The translations under genes and the position numbers were made by a program. The notes below the pieces were generated by a model, which saw only the letters and a list, made by a program, of their open reading frames with translations, did not search any database and had not been told where the DNA came from. DNA of 64,000 bases from an uncultured Flavobacteriaceae bacterium (lineage in GTDB: Bacteria; Bacteroidota; Bacteroidia; Flavobacteriales; Flavobacteriaceae), in the NCBI GenBank assembly GCA_947503005.1, contig CANNCA010000001.1, positions 868,001 to 932,000 on the forward strand, read 5' to 3'. Positions 1-7,531 of this stretch are shown piece after piece. Numbering within the stretch: the stretch's first letter is position 1; every line of letters starts with the position of its first letter.

Positions 1-141
1 AAGAATAAAGAATTGTCTCAAGCCCTTCGGGTCAAAGGCTTGCCTACATTGATGATTTACAAAAAAGGTGAAATGGTTTGGCGCCAAAGTGGCGAGCAAG
101 ATGCCAATACCCTTATTGGAATTTTAAACGAGTACGTTTAG
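1..141 (+). CDS. thioredoxin-family protein, C-terminal fragment
   Basis: The reading frame is open from the first base and ends at TAG 139-141, giving 46 residues of a protein that begins before the window. It contains the segment VKGLPTLMIYKKGE, which matches the cis-proline loop and following strand of thioredoxins, then a short C-terminal helix. The catalytic CxxC would lie upstream and is not visible, so whether it is a redox-active thioredoxin or a thioredoxin-like protein cannot be decided. The fold assignment is fairly safe. It runs toward the convergent gene at 193. Confidence 0.75.
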   Translation, partial: KNKELSQALRVKGLPTLMIYKKGEMVWRQSGEQDANTLIGILNEYV

Positions 142-192
142 AGAAAGTCGCTATACCACTTCGTTTTTAGAATCAAGAAGCAACAAAACTTA

Positions 193-3100
193 TTACTCTT
201 CGACAGTAAGGTTGTCAGTTGCTTTTTCCTTCAACGTATCCACTTGGGTAGAATCCATATCCATTCCAACGGAATCAGGCAAGTCTGGATCTTCTAATTC
301 AGGAACGGCTCTCGGATTCTCGAATTGATCTCCATAGAACTTATCAAAGTATTCGTTGAAAATGAGCGTTTCTTTTTCCGCTTTTTCACGGTCTTTATTG
401 ATGACCAATATATCAACGATACGATTATAAGCTTCCATGTCGCCTAATATATCCTCTCCGCGACTTATTTTTTGATCTATCGGAAGCAAGGAATAGTAAT
501 TCAAACGTTCTTGATATTTGACTTTTAGCCTTTCAAAAAGCTCACGTGCTTTTGCCGTTTCTCCCACTTTGTAATAGCCATCCACAAAGGGTTCTACTAA
601 TGTATAATATCCATATTGGTCCAAAGGCATATTGGTCATGGCGATATCGATGACTTCTTTTGCTTTCTCGAATTTGTTTTCTTCGAGCAAAGTTTCGGTT
701 AAACGGGCTAGGTTACTACGGAAAGTGACACCCTGTATTCTCGTTTGAGTATCATGGTAGATATCCGGGTCGCCAGAATTTCCCCATTCCCAGTTTGTAA
801 CGATATCGTACATAAGGTCACTGTCGATACGGCCCATTTCAAAGCCGTTTTCTCGTTCTGTTTTGATAGGAACTAATTTATAGGCAAGACCATCTAGTTG
901 TAAGTAATCTTTCATCCAGATAAATTCTGCATCGTCGAAACTTCCACCAGAAAAATAGATAGGTCGTTTCCAATCGTTGTTGGCCAAAATGTCCAACATC
1001 ATCATGCTCTTTTTAGTGATAGCACTTGAGGGTAAATCAATATCAATGAAATCAACGATGAGCGCCGAGTCTTTTTCTTTTACGATGCCATATTCCAAAA
1101 CATTCTTCTTGTTGACCGGCACCCTAATTTTAGTCGTTGGGTAGTAAACTATGTTTTGTACGTTTTCGGAATAGGCATCAGGGTCCGCACCTGCCTTTTG
1201 AAAATAATATTTCAGTTTTGTCTCCGGTTTGTCGCCATCTACCCAATCGATGAAGGCTTGAACCGTCCAACGACTTTCGGACACCTGTTTATTAAAAAGG
1301 GCATCTGCATTTTGATGATAGAGTACATCACGAGACCCCCAACGGTATTTTTCGTGTTCAATCTGTGACGGTATTGGGTCACTTTCGTACGCCTTGCGCT
1401 TCATTTGGTCAATGTACCAATCCGTTTCAAAAAGGCTAGTACATACCACACGCACGTCCGTACGATATCCTTCTATTTCTTGCGCATACCATAGTGGAAA
1501 TGTGTCGTTGTCACCTATGGTAAATAAAATAGCGCCTGCATCTTTTTGACAAGAGTCAAGATAAGCCTTAGCGGTCGAATTTGCCGTAAACCGATTCGAG
1601 CGGTCATGATCATCCCAGTTTTGATAGGCCATCACGGTTGGCACTGCCAACAAACACACTATCGTAAGAGCCGGAGCCAATATCTTGGGCGTTATCAGTT
1701 TTCGGAATTCATCAAAAAGGCCATAAACTCCCAAGCCTATCCATAGCGCAAAGATGTAGAAAGACCCAACTAAGGAATAATCGCGTTCGCGAGGTTGAAA
1801 TATATAAGGATTAGTATAAAACTGTATTGCGATTCCGGTGAACATAAAGAAAACAAAGAGCACCCAAAATTGTTTGGGGTTTTTCGAAATTTGGAAAACG
1901 AGACCTATAATTCCTAATATGAGTGGTAAGAAATAATATGTGTTTCGGCCTTTATTATTTTCGACATCACTGGGCAGATTTTTTTGACTGCCCAAAACGG
2001 GTCTCATACCATCAACTAAATCGATGCCACTTAACCAATTTCCATTTTGATTGTATCGTCCTTGAACGTCATTTTGTTTTCCGGTAAAATTCCACATAAA
2101 GTAGCGCCAATACATGTAGCCGAATTGAAATTCGAACATATATTTAACGTTGTCCCATACTGATGGCGGTTCAACCTCGATGTAATCACTGAAACGTCTA
2201 AGGAAACTAATGTATTGCCCTGCATCTATCTCACCATTTGCAAAACCATCTTTTACTTGTTTCACTGCTGCACGAAGCTCTTCATTCGATTGTTTCATTT
2301 TGAAGTCCAACGGACCAAAATACTGCATATAGTTTTCCGCATGTTGCGTGCTCCACATTCTTGGAAGGATACCTACGTGGTCTTCGTGTGCGTCTTGTAA
2401 TGCATCTTTATAATGGTTGACGATTACATATTTGCCCAATTTCTCGTCACGTTCATACTTGGGTTTCTCATCTTTTTCCTTGCCAGCCGGAGCAAAGGCA
2501 TCGGAATAATAAGCACCATAAACAGGACTATCAACCCCTGGGTATTGTTCTCGATTGTAGTAGGCCAAAAGAGCCCTAGCATCAGCTGGATTGTTTTCAT
2601 TGATGACCACCTGTGCATTGGCTCGAATAGGCAACATAATCCATGAAGAAAAGCCTAAGAACAAAAACATCAAACAGAGTACAATAGTGTTCGCAGTTAG
2701 ATAATTGTTCCTTCTAGTATATTTAAGTCCAAAGTAAAAGGCCGCTACGAACAACAGTCCAATAATTATGGATCCAGAATTGAACGGCAGACCTATGCTG
2801 TTGACGAAAAAGACTTCGCCCCATCCGAAAAACTGTAATACATAGGTCAACGAAAACTTGTAGACCAACATCAAAATAGCCACTACCCCAATGTTAGCAA
2901 GTAAGAAGTTCTTAACCGTAGTTGTCTTGTAGGTTTTAAAATAATATAGAAGTCCGATAGATGGTATCGCCAAAAAGCCCATGAATTGAATTCCAAAAGT
3001 CAGACCTACTATAAACGAAATTAATACCAGCCAGCGATTTCCGCGTGGTTGATCTAAATTATCGGTCCATTTTAGGCCCATCCATAACAAAAGGGCCATG

Positions 3101-3561
3101 ATAAAACTGGCCATGGCATATACTTCGGTTTCCCCGGCATTGAACCAAAAACTATCGGAATAGGTAAACGCTAAGCTTCCAACAAGTCCACTACCTAAAA
3201 CAGCGATTGCTTTACTATTGGTCAGTTGCTCTTTTTTCGAAATCAGTTTTCGGGTAAGGTTCGTGATGGTCCAAAACATAAACAAAATGGTAAAGGCACT
3301 TGATGCTCCAGAGACAAAATTGACCATTCGTGCAACTTGGTCATCACCAAAGGCGAACATAGCGAAAAATGCCCCTATCATTTGTAGCAAAGGAGCTCCG
3401 GGAGGGTGGCCCACTTGAAGTTTCGCCGAGGTGGCTATGTATTCACCTGCATCCCAAAAACTACTTGTGGGTTCTACGGTAATGAAATAGGTGATGAAGG
3501 CTATAAAAAAAACGACCCACCCTATGATGGCATCCCATTTTTCGAAGTTCTTTGAAAACAT
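193..3561 (-). CDS. DUF2723 / GT117-family membrane glycosyltransferase
   Basis: This 1122-residue polytopic membrane protein begins with a transmembrane helix followed by an extracytoplasmic loop carrying WDAGE (residues 36-40) and HPPGAP. These are hallmarks of DUF2723 (GT117), a family with the GT-C architecture of protein O-mannosyltransferases. About a dozen hydrophobic helices cover roughly the first 670 residues. The rest is a soluble domain that ends in helical, TPR-like repeats and an acidic tail. From the family one expects transfer of a sugar from a lipid donor to exported proteins or a surface polymer, but donor and acceptor cannot be read from the sequence. It stands alone, convergent with the thioredoxin-like gene. 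The annotation 'DUF2723' is secure; the enzymatic role is inferred. Confidence 0.85.
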   Translation of the reverse strand: MFSKNFEKWDAIIGWVVFFIAFITYFITVEPTSSFWDAGEYIATSAKLQVGHPPGAPLLQMIGAFFAMFAFGDDQVARMVNFVSGASSAFTILFMFWTITNLTRKLISKKEQLTNSKAIAVLGSGLVGSLAFTYSDSFWFNAGETEVYAMASFIMALLLWMGLKWTDNLDQPRGNRWLVLISFIVGLTFGIQFMGFLAIPSIGLLYYFKTYKTTTVKNFLLANIGVVAILMLVYKFSLTYVLQFFGWGEVFFVNSIGLPFNSGSIIIGLLFVAAFYFGLKYTRRNNYLTANTIVLCLMFLFLGFSSWIMLPIRANAQVVINENNPADARALLAYYNREQYPGVDSPVYGAYYSDAFAPAGKEKDEKPKYERDEKLGKYVIVNHYKDALQDAHEDHVGILPRMWSTQHAENYMQYFGPLDFKMKQSNEELRAAVKQVKDGFANGEIDAGQYISFLRRFSDYIEVEPPSVWDNVKYMFEFQFGYMYWRYFMWNFTGKQNDVQGRYNQNGNWLSGIDLVDGMRPVLGSQKNLPSDVENNKGRNTYYFLPLILGIIGLVFQISKNPKQFWVLFVFFMFTGIAIQFYTNPYIFQPRERDYSLVGSFYIFALWIGLGVYGLFDEFRKLITPKILAPALTIVCLLAVPTVMAYQNWDDHDRSNRFTANSTAKAYLDSCQKDAGAILFTIGDNDTFPLWYAQEIEGYRTDVRVVCTSLFETDWYIDQMKRKAYESDPIPSQIEHEKYRWGSRDVLYHQNADALFNKQVSESRWTVQAFIDWVDGDKPETKLKYYFQKAGADPDAYSENVQNIVYYPTTKIRVPVNKKNVLEYGIVKEKDSALIVDFIDIDLPSSAITKKSMMMLDILANNDWKRPIYFSGGSFDDAEFIWMKDYLQLDGLAYKLVPIKTERENGFEMGRIDSDLMYDIVTNWEWGNSGDPDIYHDTQTRIQGVTFRSNLARLTETLLEENKFEKAKEVIDIAMTNMPLDQYGYYTLVEPFVDGYYKVGETAKARELFERLKVKYQERLNYYSLLPIDQKISRGEDILGDMEAYNRIVDILVINKDREKAEKETLIFNEYFDKFYGDQFENPRAVPELEDPDLPDSVGMDMDSTQVDTLKEKATDNLTVEE

Positions 3562-3648
3562 GAACGTTTTAGTTTATTGGATGGGCGAATTTACTAATTA
3601 ATATAAACATGCTTACGGATTTTTGACAAAGGTTTAACAGGTTAAAGG

Positions 3649-3779
3649 GTCCTCCCCCTAACCCCCTCCGAGGGAGGGGGAATCAATTATGAATTTTAGA
3701 ACACTAAATTCTTAACGCAAAAATCTCAAATTATGACAAAACCTACTCCCTCCCCTCAGGGGAGGGTAAGGGTGGGGAC
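3649..3779. repeat. 131-bp element with GC-rich imperfect terminal inverted repeats
   Basis: The left end (3649-3680) reads GTCCTCCCCCTAACCCCC followed by a hairpin-forming CTCCGAGGGAG core. The right end (about 3744-3779), read in reverse complement, begins GTCCCCACCCTTACCC and has its own CCCCTCAGGGG hairpin. The two ends are imperfect inverted copies of each other around an AT-rich centre. No protein is encoded. The element fills most of the gap between the glycosyltransferase promoter side and the tRNA promoter. It looks like a non-autonomous repeat (MITE-like or extragenic palindrome); only one copy is seen in the window. Confidence 0.6.
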
Positions 3780-3806
3780 TTTTTTCGATGATTGTATTCG
3801 AAAATG

Positions 3807-3837
3807 TTTGTGCAAACCAAAGTTTGTTCTAAATTTG
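3807..3837 (+). promoter_or_regulatory. Bacteroidota-type promoter for tRNA-Gln
   Basis: TTTG at 3807-3810 and TAAATTTG at 3830-3837 are separated by exactly 19 bases, the classical -33/-7 arrangement of the Bacteroidota primary sigma factor. Transcription would start near 3844, about 30 bases before the mature tRNA. Confidence 0.8.
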
Positions 3838-3874
3838 CACCCTCGAAAGCTGAATTTAGTTCAGTTTCAGAGAT

Positions 3875-3946
3875 TGGCCCATGGTGTAATTGGCAACACT
3901 CCGGTTTTTGGTACCGTCATTCAAGGTTCGAGTCCTTGTGGGCCAA
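3875..3946 (+). tRNA. tRNA-Gln (anticodon TTG)
   Basis: A complete cloverleaf can be folded. The acceptor stem TGGCCCA (3875-3881) pairs with TGGGCCA (3939-3945), followed by discriminator A at 3946. The D arm holds GTGTAATTGGCAACAC, the anticodon stem-loop is CCGGT-TTTTGGT-ACCG(T) with TTG in the anticodon position, and the T arm is built around GGTTCGAGTCC. A full CCA end is not encoded and must be added enzymatically. The gene has its own promoter upstream and a terminator hairpin immediately downstream, so it is a single-gene transcription unit. Confidence 0.95.
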
Positions 3947-3953
3947 CAGAAAG

Positions 3954-3982
3954 TCCCGATGCGAAAGTATCGGGATTTTTTA
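3954..3982 (+). terminator. intrinsic terminator of tRNA-Gln
   Basis: TCCCGAT (3954-3960) and ATCGGGA (3969-3975) form a seven-pair stem with a GCGAAAGT loop, followed by a T-run. It begins eight bases after the tRNA discriminator. Confidence 0.85.
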
Positions 3983-3992
3983 TGCCTATTAA

Positions 3993-5363
3993 TCACTCTG
4001 GGAGTTCCTTTTCAATATCCATATCATTCATTTGAATGCCACTATCTTGTTGCGGTTTTTGCAAAGCATCTGTCGCTGCAGCTTCAAGACCTTCCGTTTG
4101 TTCCTTCTGCTCGTTCAAAGTGTCCTCGGCCTCGTTCCGTAATAATATCTCCTCATCAATTTCATCGAGTATCGTACCCATTTTCTTTTTGTCCTTGATC
4201 ATGGCCCAGGTCATCACCAAGCTTGTGGCGATGATTACAAAAAGAAGAATTCCCGACTCAAAACCTTCGATTTGTGCTTGTGCGGGGATTGCGTAAAAAA
4301 GTAAAACGGTAATCAATCCTCTGGGCGCGATAAAGAGTTGTGGCAAGATGTCCTTTCCAACGAAAACTCGCAATATCACCCATCGTATCAGATAGATCGA
4401 AGCAATAATCAAAACACTAATCAAAGCTACTTTCAAACTCAACAAAGAAGACAGTACAATGGTGATTCCGAAGATTACAAAGAAAAAGGTGCGTACGATG
4501 AACGCGGTTTCCAGGGTGATGATATGTAGGTCGTGATAAATGTGTTTCATTTTTTCTTCTTCGAGAAATATTGCCGTTTTTCCCGGGAAGAACAACTTGA
4601 TATTCTTGACTATGAGTCCAAATATTAAAATAATAATCAATGATGAAAGGTGCATTTTCTTTCCTAATGCGTAAAGTAAAAGAAGTACTGCTATGAGCAA
4701 AAACAATTTCGCTTGACTTTTGATGCGCTGAAAAATCAAGATAATCGCATAACTAGCTACCAGAGCTATGACAATGGTAAGTAGGAGGTTGATTGAAAAG
4801 CCTACGACGCCACCATCTTCAGCAGGGTTTAGGCCTCCTGTTAAAAAATAAAACATCATAATTCCGAAAATATCGGAAAAGGTACTTTCGTAAATATGGA
4901 ACTCCTTTTTAGCATCGGCCAACCCTCCGACACTTGGTATAATTATGGCACTTGACAATATTGACAATGGCGTTGCATATAGCCATGCGGACTGCATGGT
5001 CATGCCATCAATAAATTCATATAAGATCAATGCGGCTACCCAAGCAGAACCAACCAACCCGATAAGGGCGATGGCCATTGATTTGAGAATCGGAATGAGT
5101 TTTTCTTTTTTGAGTTCTAGTTCGAGCGCCGCTTCCAGTACGATCATAATCAGCCCAACGGTACCCAAAATTTCTAAAGAACCTTCAAAATCCGGAATGC
5201 TTGGAGCAAACAGGTCCAGACCTATTTTGATAAGAATTCCTAATAAAATCAGCATCAATACAGATGGTACATTAGTCTTTTTCGATAGTCCGTTGAACCA
5301 AAAGGATAGAATGACTATGATCGAAGCCTCGATGATAACGTTGTAGGAGGAGAAAATTTCCAT
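3993..5363 (-). CDS. cation:proton antiporter (CPA superfamily)
   Basis: This 456-residue protein has about twelve hydrophobic segments spanning residues 8 to 395, the size and pattern of Na+/H+ exchanger-type antiporters. A polar motif SDIFG (about residue 163) falls inside a membrane helix, at a place where such antiporters carry ion-binding acidic residues. After the last helix comes a hydrophilic, glutamate-rich tail of about 60 residues, which would face the cytoplasm and might regulate activity. The likely role is exchange of monovalent cations for protons across the inner membrane. Whether it prefers Na+ or K+ is not readable. It is monocistronic, and no clear promoter was recognised in the 400-base gap shared with the divergent rimP operon. 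Confidence 0.8.
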   Translation of the reverse strand: MEIFSSYNVIIEASIIVILSFWFNGLSKKTNVPSVLMLILLGILIKIGLDLFAPSIPDFEGSLEILGTVGLIMIVLEAALELELKKEKLIPILKSMAIALIGLVGSAWVAALILYEFIDGMTMQSAWLYATPLSILSSAIIIPSVGGLADAKKEFHIYESTFSDIFGIMMFYFLTGGLNPAEDGGVVGFSINLLLTIVIALVASYAIILIFQRIKSQAKLFLLIAVLLLLYALGKKMHLSSLIIILIFGLIVKNIKLFFPGKTAIFLEEEKMKHIYHDLHIITLETAFIVRTFFFVIFGITIVLSSLLSLKVALISVLIIASIYLIRWVILRVFVGKDILPQLFIAPRGLITVLLFYAIPAQAQIEGFESGILLFVIIATSLVMTWAMIKDKKKMGTILDEIDEEILLRNEAEDTLNEQKEQTEGLEAAATDALQKPQQDSGIQMNDMDIEKELPE

Positions 5364-5509
5364 ATTGGTATTGTTGGTTGATTTTAATTAAAAGTACTAT
5401 TTAATCGTAAAACATCACCTTTTTATAATACTGTTTTACAAATTTTTCAATCTATTCGAAATTCGAATCGTCTGTGAGGTAAATCTAAATTATAGTACGC
5501 CTGAGACTG

Positions 5510-5539
5510 TTGTGAAATAATAGAAAAATTGTATATTTG
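5510..5539 (+). promoter_or_regulatory. promoter of the rimP-nusA-infB operon
   Basis: TTG at 5510-5512 and TATATTTG at 5532-5539 are spaced by 19 bases, a very good match to the Bacteroidota consensus. Transcription would begin near 5546, leaving a leader of about 225 bases before rimP. Confidence 0.75.
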
Positions 5540-5568
5540 CACCACTGAACGGATATCAAAGTATTCAT

Positions 5569-5597
5569 GAGGGGACCTTTTAAGTCCTCTTTTTTGT
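5569..5597 (+). terminator. terminator-like hairpin in the rimP leader (candidate attenuator)
   Basis: GAGGGGAC (5569-5576) can pair with GTCCTCTT (5584-5591) around a CTTTTAA loop, and the stem runs directly into a T-tract (5590-5595). It lies only about 25 bases after the predicted transcription start and more than 170 bases before rimP. It cannot serve an upstream gene on this strand, because the neighbour is divergent. It therefore looks like an early-termination (attenuation) element or the end of a very short RNA. Confidence 0.6.
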
Positions 5598-5632
5598 TTG
5601 TGAGATTTTCTTTTCAATAGAACAAGGTTCCC

Positions 5633-5729
5633 GTTGAATCGAACAAATCTAACAATTACTACCGCAAGGAGGTATTTTTTAGAATGTAAGTCGGGGGTTT
5701 TGTTGAACTGAACAAATTGAACAATTTCT
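5633..5729. repeat. imperfect 28-base direct repeat pair in the rimP leader
   Basis: Bases 5633-5660 and 5702-5729 share the pattern GTTGAA-NN-GAACAAAT-NN-AACAATT-N-CT, 23 of 28 positions identical, with starts 69 bases apart. Both copies are preceded by a GGTT-rich stretch. They lie in the untranslated leader between the terminator-like hairpin and the rimP start codon. Between them is a purine-rich AAGGAGGT sequence that resembles an anti-16S motif but has no start codon at a useful distance. Confidence 0.5.
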
Positions 5730-5771
5730 CACCCAGTTGGGGCTAAAATAAAACTGAAAAGAGCTTCGGTT

Positions 5772-6233
5772 ATGTTGAAGGATCAAGTAACGACTTTATT
5801 GAACGATGCTTTAGAAGAAGACGGTTCATTGTTCTTAATCGATTTTTCGATTACCAATGACAATAAAATTAAGGTGGTTATTGATGGAGATCAGGGAGTA
5901 ACCGTTCAAGATTGCATGAAGATAAGCAGGGCTATTGAGCATAATCTCGATAGGGATGAGGTTGATTTTGCATTGGAAGTAGCCTCGGCAGGAGCAACGG
6001 CGCCCTTGGTAATGCCCAGACAGTATAAGAAGAATGTTGGACGGAAAATGGAGGTAAAAACTTCCGAGGCAACGATAGAGGGAAACCTTACCGCTGCCAC
6101 TGACGACGGAATTGTTTTGGAATGGAAAGCACGGGAACCCAAACCCATCGGAAAAGGGAAAGTAACAGTTCAGAAGAAACAGGAAATTGATTTTTCTGAT
6201 ATTAAAGAAGCAAAAGTCATATTAAAATTTTAA
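5772..6233 (+). CDS. rimP: ribosome maturation factor RimP
   Basis: The 153-residue protein matches RimP, which helps assemble the 30S ribosomal subunit in the cytoplasm. The N-terminal alpha/beta domain contains the family segment around VVIDGDQGVTVQDCMKISR followed by a helix ending in DRDEVDFALEVASAGATAPL, equivalent to the conserved 'VSSPG' region. The C-terminal part (from about residue 90) is the SH3-like beta-barrel. Length is normal for the family. It is the first gene of an operon, with nusA beginning 13 bases after its stop. The rimP-nusA-infB order is conserved across bacteria, which supports the call. Confidence 0.95.
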   Translation: MLKDQVTTLLNDALEEDGSLFLIDFSITNDNKIKVVIDGDQGVTVQDCMKISRAIEHNLDRDEVDFALEVASAGATAPLVMPRQYKKNVGRKMEVKTSEATIEGNLTAATDDGIVLEWKAREPKPIGKGKVTVQKKQEIDFSDIKEAKVILKF

Positions 6234-6246
6234 CGGTAGTCAACTC

Positions 6247-7479
6247 ATGGAAAATATTGCGTTAATCGAATCATTCTCGGAATTCAAAGATGATAAATTC
6301 ATTGATAGAGTAACCTTGATGGCAATTTTAGAAGATGTTTTTAGAAATGCCCTCAAGAAAAAGTTTGGTTCGGATGATAACTTCGATATCATTATCAACC
6401 CTGATAAGGGCGATTTGGAAATATGGAGAAACCGCATCGTTGTTGAAGATGGTGAAGTAGAAGAACCCAACGAAGAAATATCACTTTCCGAAGCGCGAAA
6501 AATCGAACCCGATTTCGAAGTGGGTGAAGATGTGTCGGAAGAAGTAAAACTGATGGATTTAGGGCGAAGAGCTATTTTGGCCTTGCGTCAGAATTTGATT
6601 TCCAAAATCCATGAACATGACAATACTACGATATACAAACAATTTAAAGACCTTGAAGGTGAAATATACACTGCTGAGGTGCATCACATTCGTCATAAGG
6701 CTATCATTTTGTTAGACGATGAAGGCAATGAGATCATCCTTCCTAAGGATAGACAAATTCCTTCAGATTTCTTCAGAAAAGGAGATAACGTTCGTGGGAT
6801 TATCGAAAGTGTAGAATTGAAGGGGAACAAACCTTCTATTATCATGTCAAGAAGTTCTCCCAAATTTTTGGAGCAATTGTTCTTTCAAGAAATTCCCGAG
6901 GTTTTCGATGGTTTGATTACTATAAAAAAGGCGGTTCGTATTCCCGGTGAAAAAGCGAAAGTAGCTGTTGATTCCTATGATGATCGAATTGATCCGGTAG
7001 GAGCTTGTGTAGGCATGAAAGGTTCGCGAATTCATGGTATCGTTCGTGAATTGGGGAATGAAAATATAGATGTCATCAATTGGACGCAGAATCCACAGTT
7101 AATGGTGACCAGGGCCTTGAGTCCTGCAAGGGTTTCATCGGTAAAATTGAACGATGAAAAAATGACCGCTCAGGTATATTTGAAGCCTGAAGAGGTTTCG
7201 AAAGCGATAGGTAGAGGTGGTCATAATATCAGATTGGCGGGCCAATTAACGGGGTATGAAATTGATGTATTCCGTGAAGGTGTTGAAGAGGATGTAGAGT
7301 TGACCGAATTTTCGGATGAAATCGACGCATGGATCATTGAGGAATTCAAGAAAATCGGAATGGATACTGCGAGAAGCGTCTTAGAACAAGATGTGGATGA
7401 TTTGGTGAAAAGAACCGATTTGGAAGAGGAAACAATTTCGGAAGTTGTACGTATACTAAAAGCAGAATTAGAAGAATAA
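6247..7479 (+). CDS. nusA: transcription elongation/termination factor NusA
   Basis: The 410-residue protein binds RNA polymerase and modulates pausing, termination and antitermination. In order it shows an N-terminal polymerase-binding domain (about 1-130), an S1 RNA-binding domain (about 130-200), a first KH domain with GACVGMKGSRI near residue 252, and a second KH domain with IGRGGHNIRLAGQLTG near 322. A short C-terminal helical segment follows. It lacks the two long acidic repeats of the E. coli protein, as is usual outside the Proteobacteria. It lies between rimP and infB; NusA is known in E. coli to influence expression of its own operon. Confidence 0.96.
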   Translation: MENIALIESFSEFKDDKFIDRVTLMAILEDVFRNALKKKFGSDDNFDIIINPDKGDLEIWRNRIVVEDGEVEEPNEEISLSEARKIEPDFEVGEDVSEEVKLMDLGRRAILALRQNLISKIHEHDNTTIYKQFKDLEGEIYTAEVHHIRHKAIILLDDEGNEIILPKDRQIPSDFFRKGDNVRGIIESVELKGNKPSIIMSRSSPKFLEQLFFQEIPEVFDGLITIKKAVRIPGEKAKVAVDSYDDRIDPVGACVGMKGSRIHGIVRELGNENIDVINWTQNPQLMVTRALSPARVSSVKLNDEKMTAQVYLKPEEVSKAIGRGGHNIRLAGQLTGYEIDVFREGVEEDVELTEFSDEIDAWIIEEFKKIGMDTARSVLEQDVDDLVKRTDLEEETISEVVRILKAELEE

Positions 7480-7531
7480 CTATATATTAGCAGTAGTTTA
7501 GAGCTATTGCGAAGAACAGGAATCAGTATTT

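Noticed and set aside
3733-4035. Open frame of 100 codons across the tRNA-Gln region
   Set aside because: It runs through the palindromic element, the tRNA promoter, the tRNA itself and its terminator; no coding features.
5455-5468. Doubled TTCGAA upstream of the antiporter
   Set aside because: Two short palindromes in AT-rich DNA with no further symmetry; too weak to call an operator.
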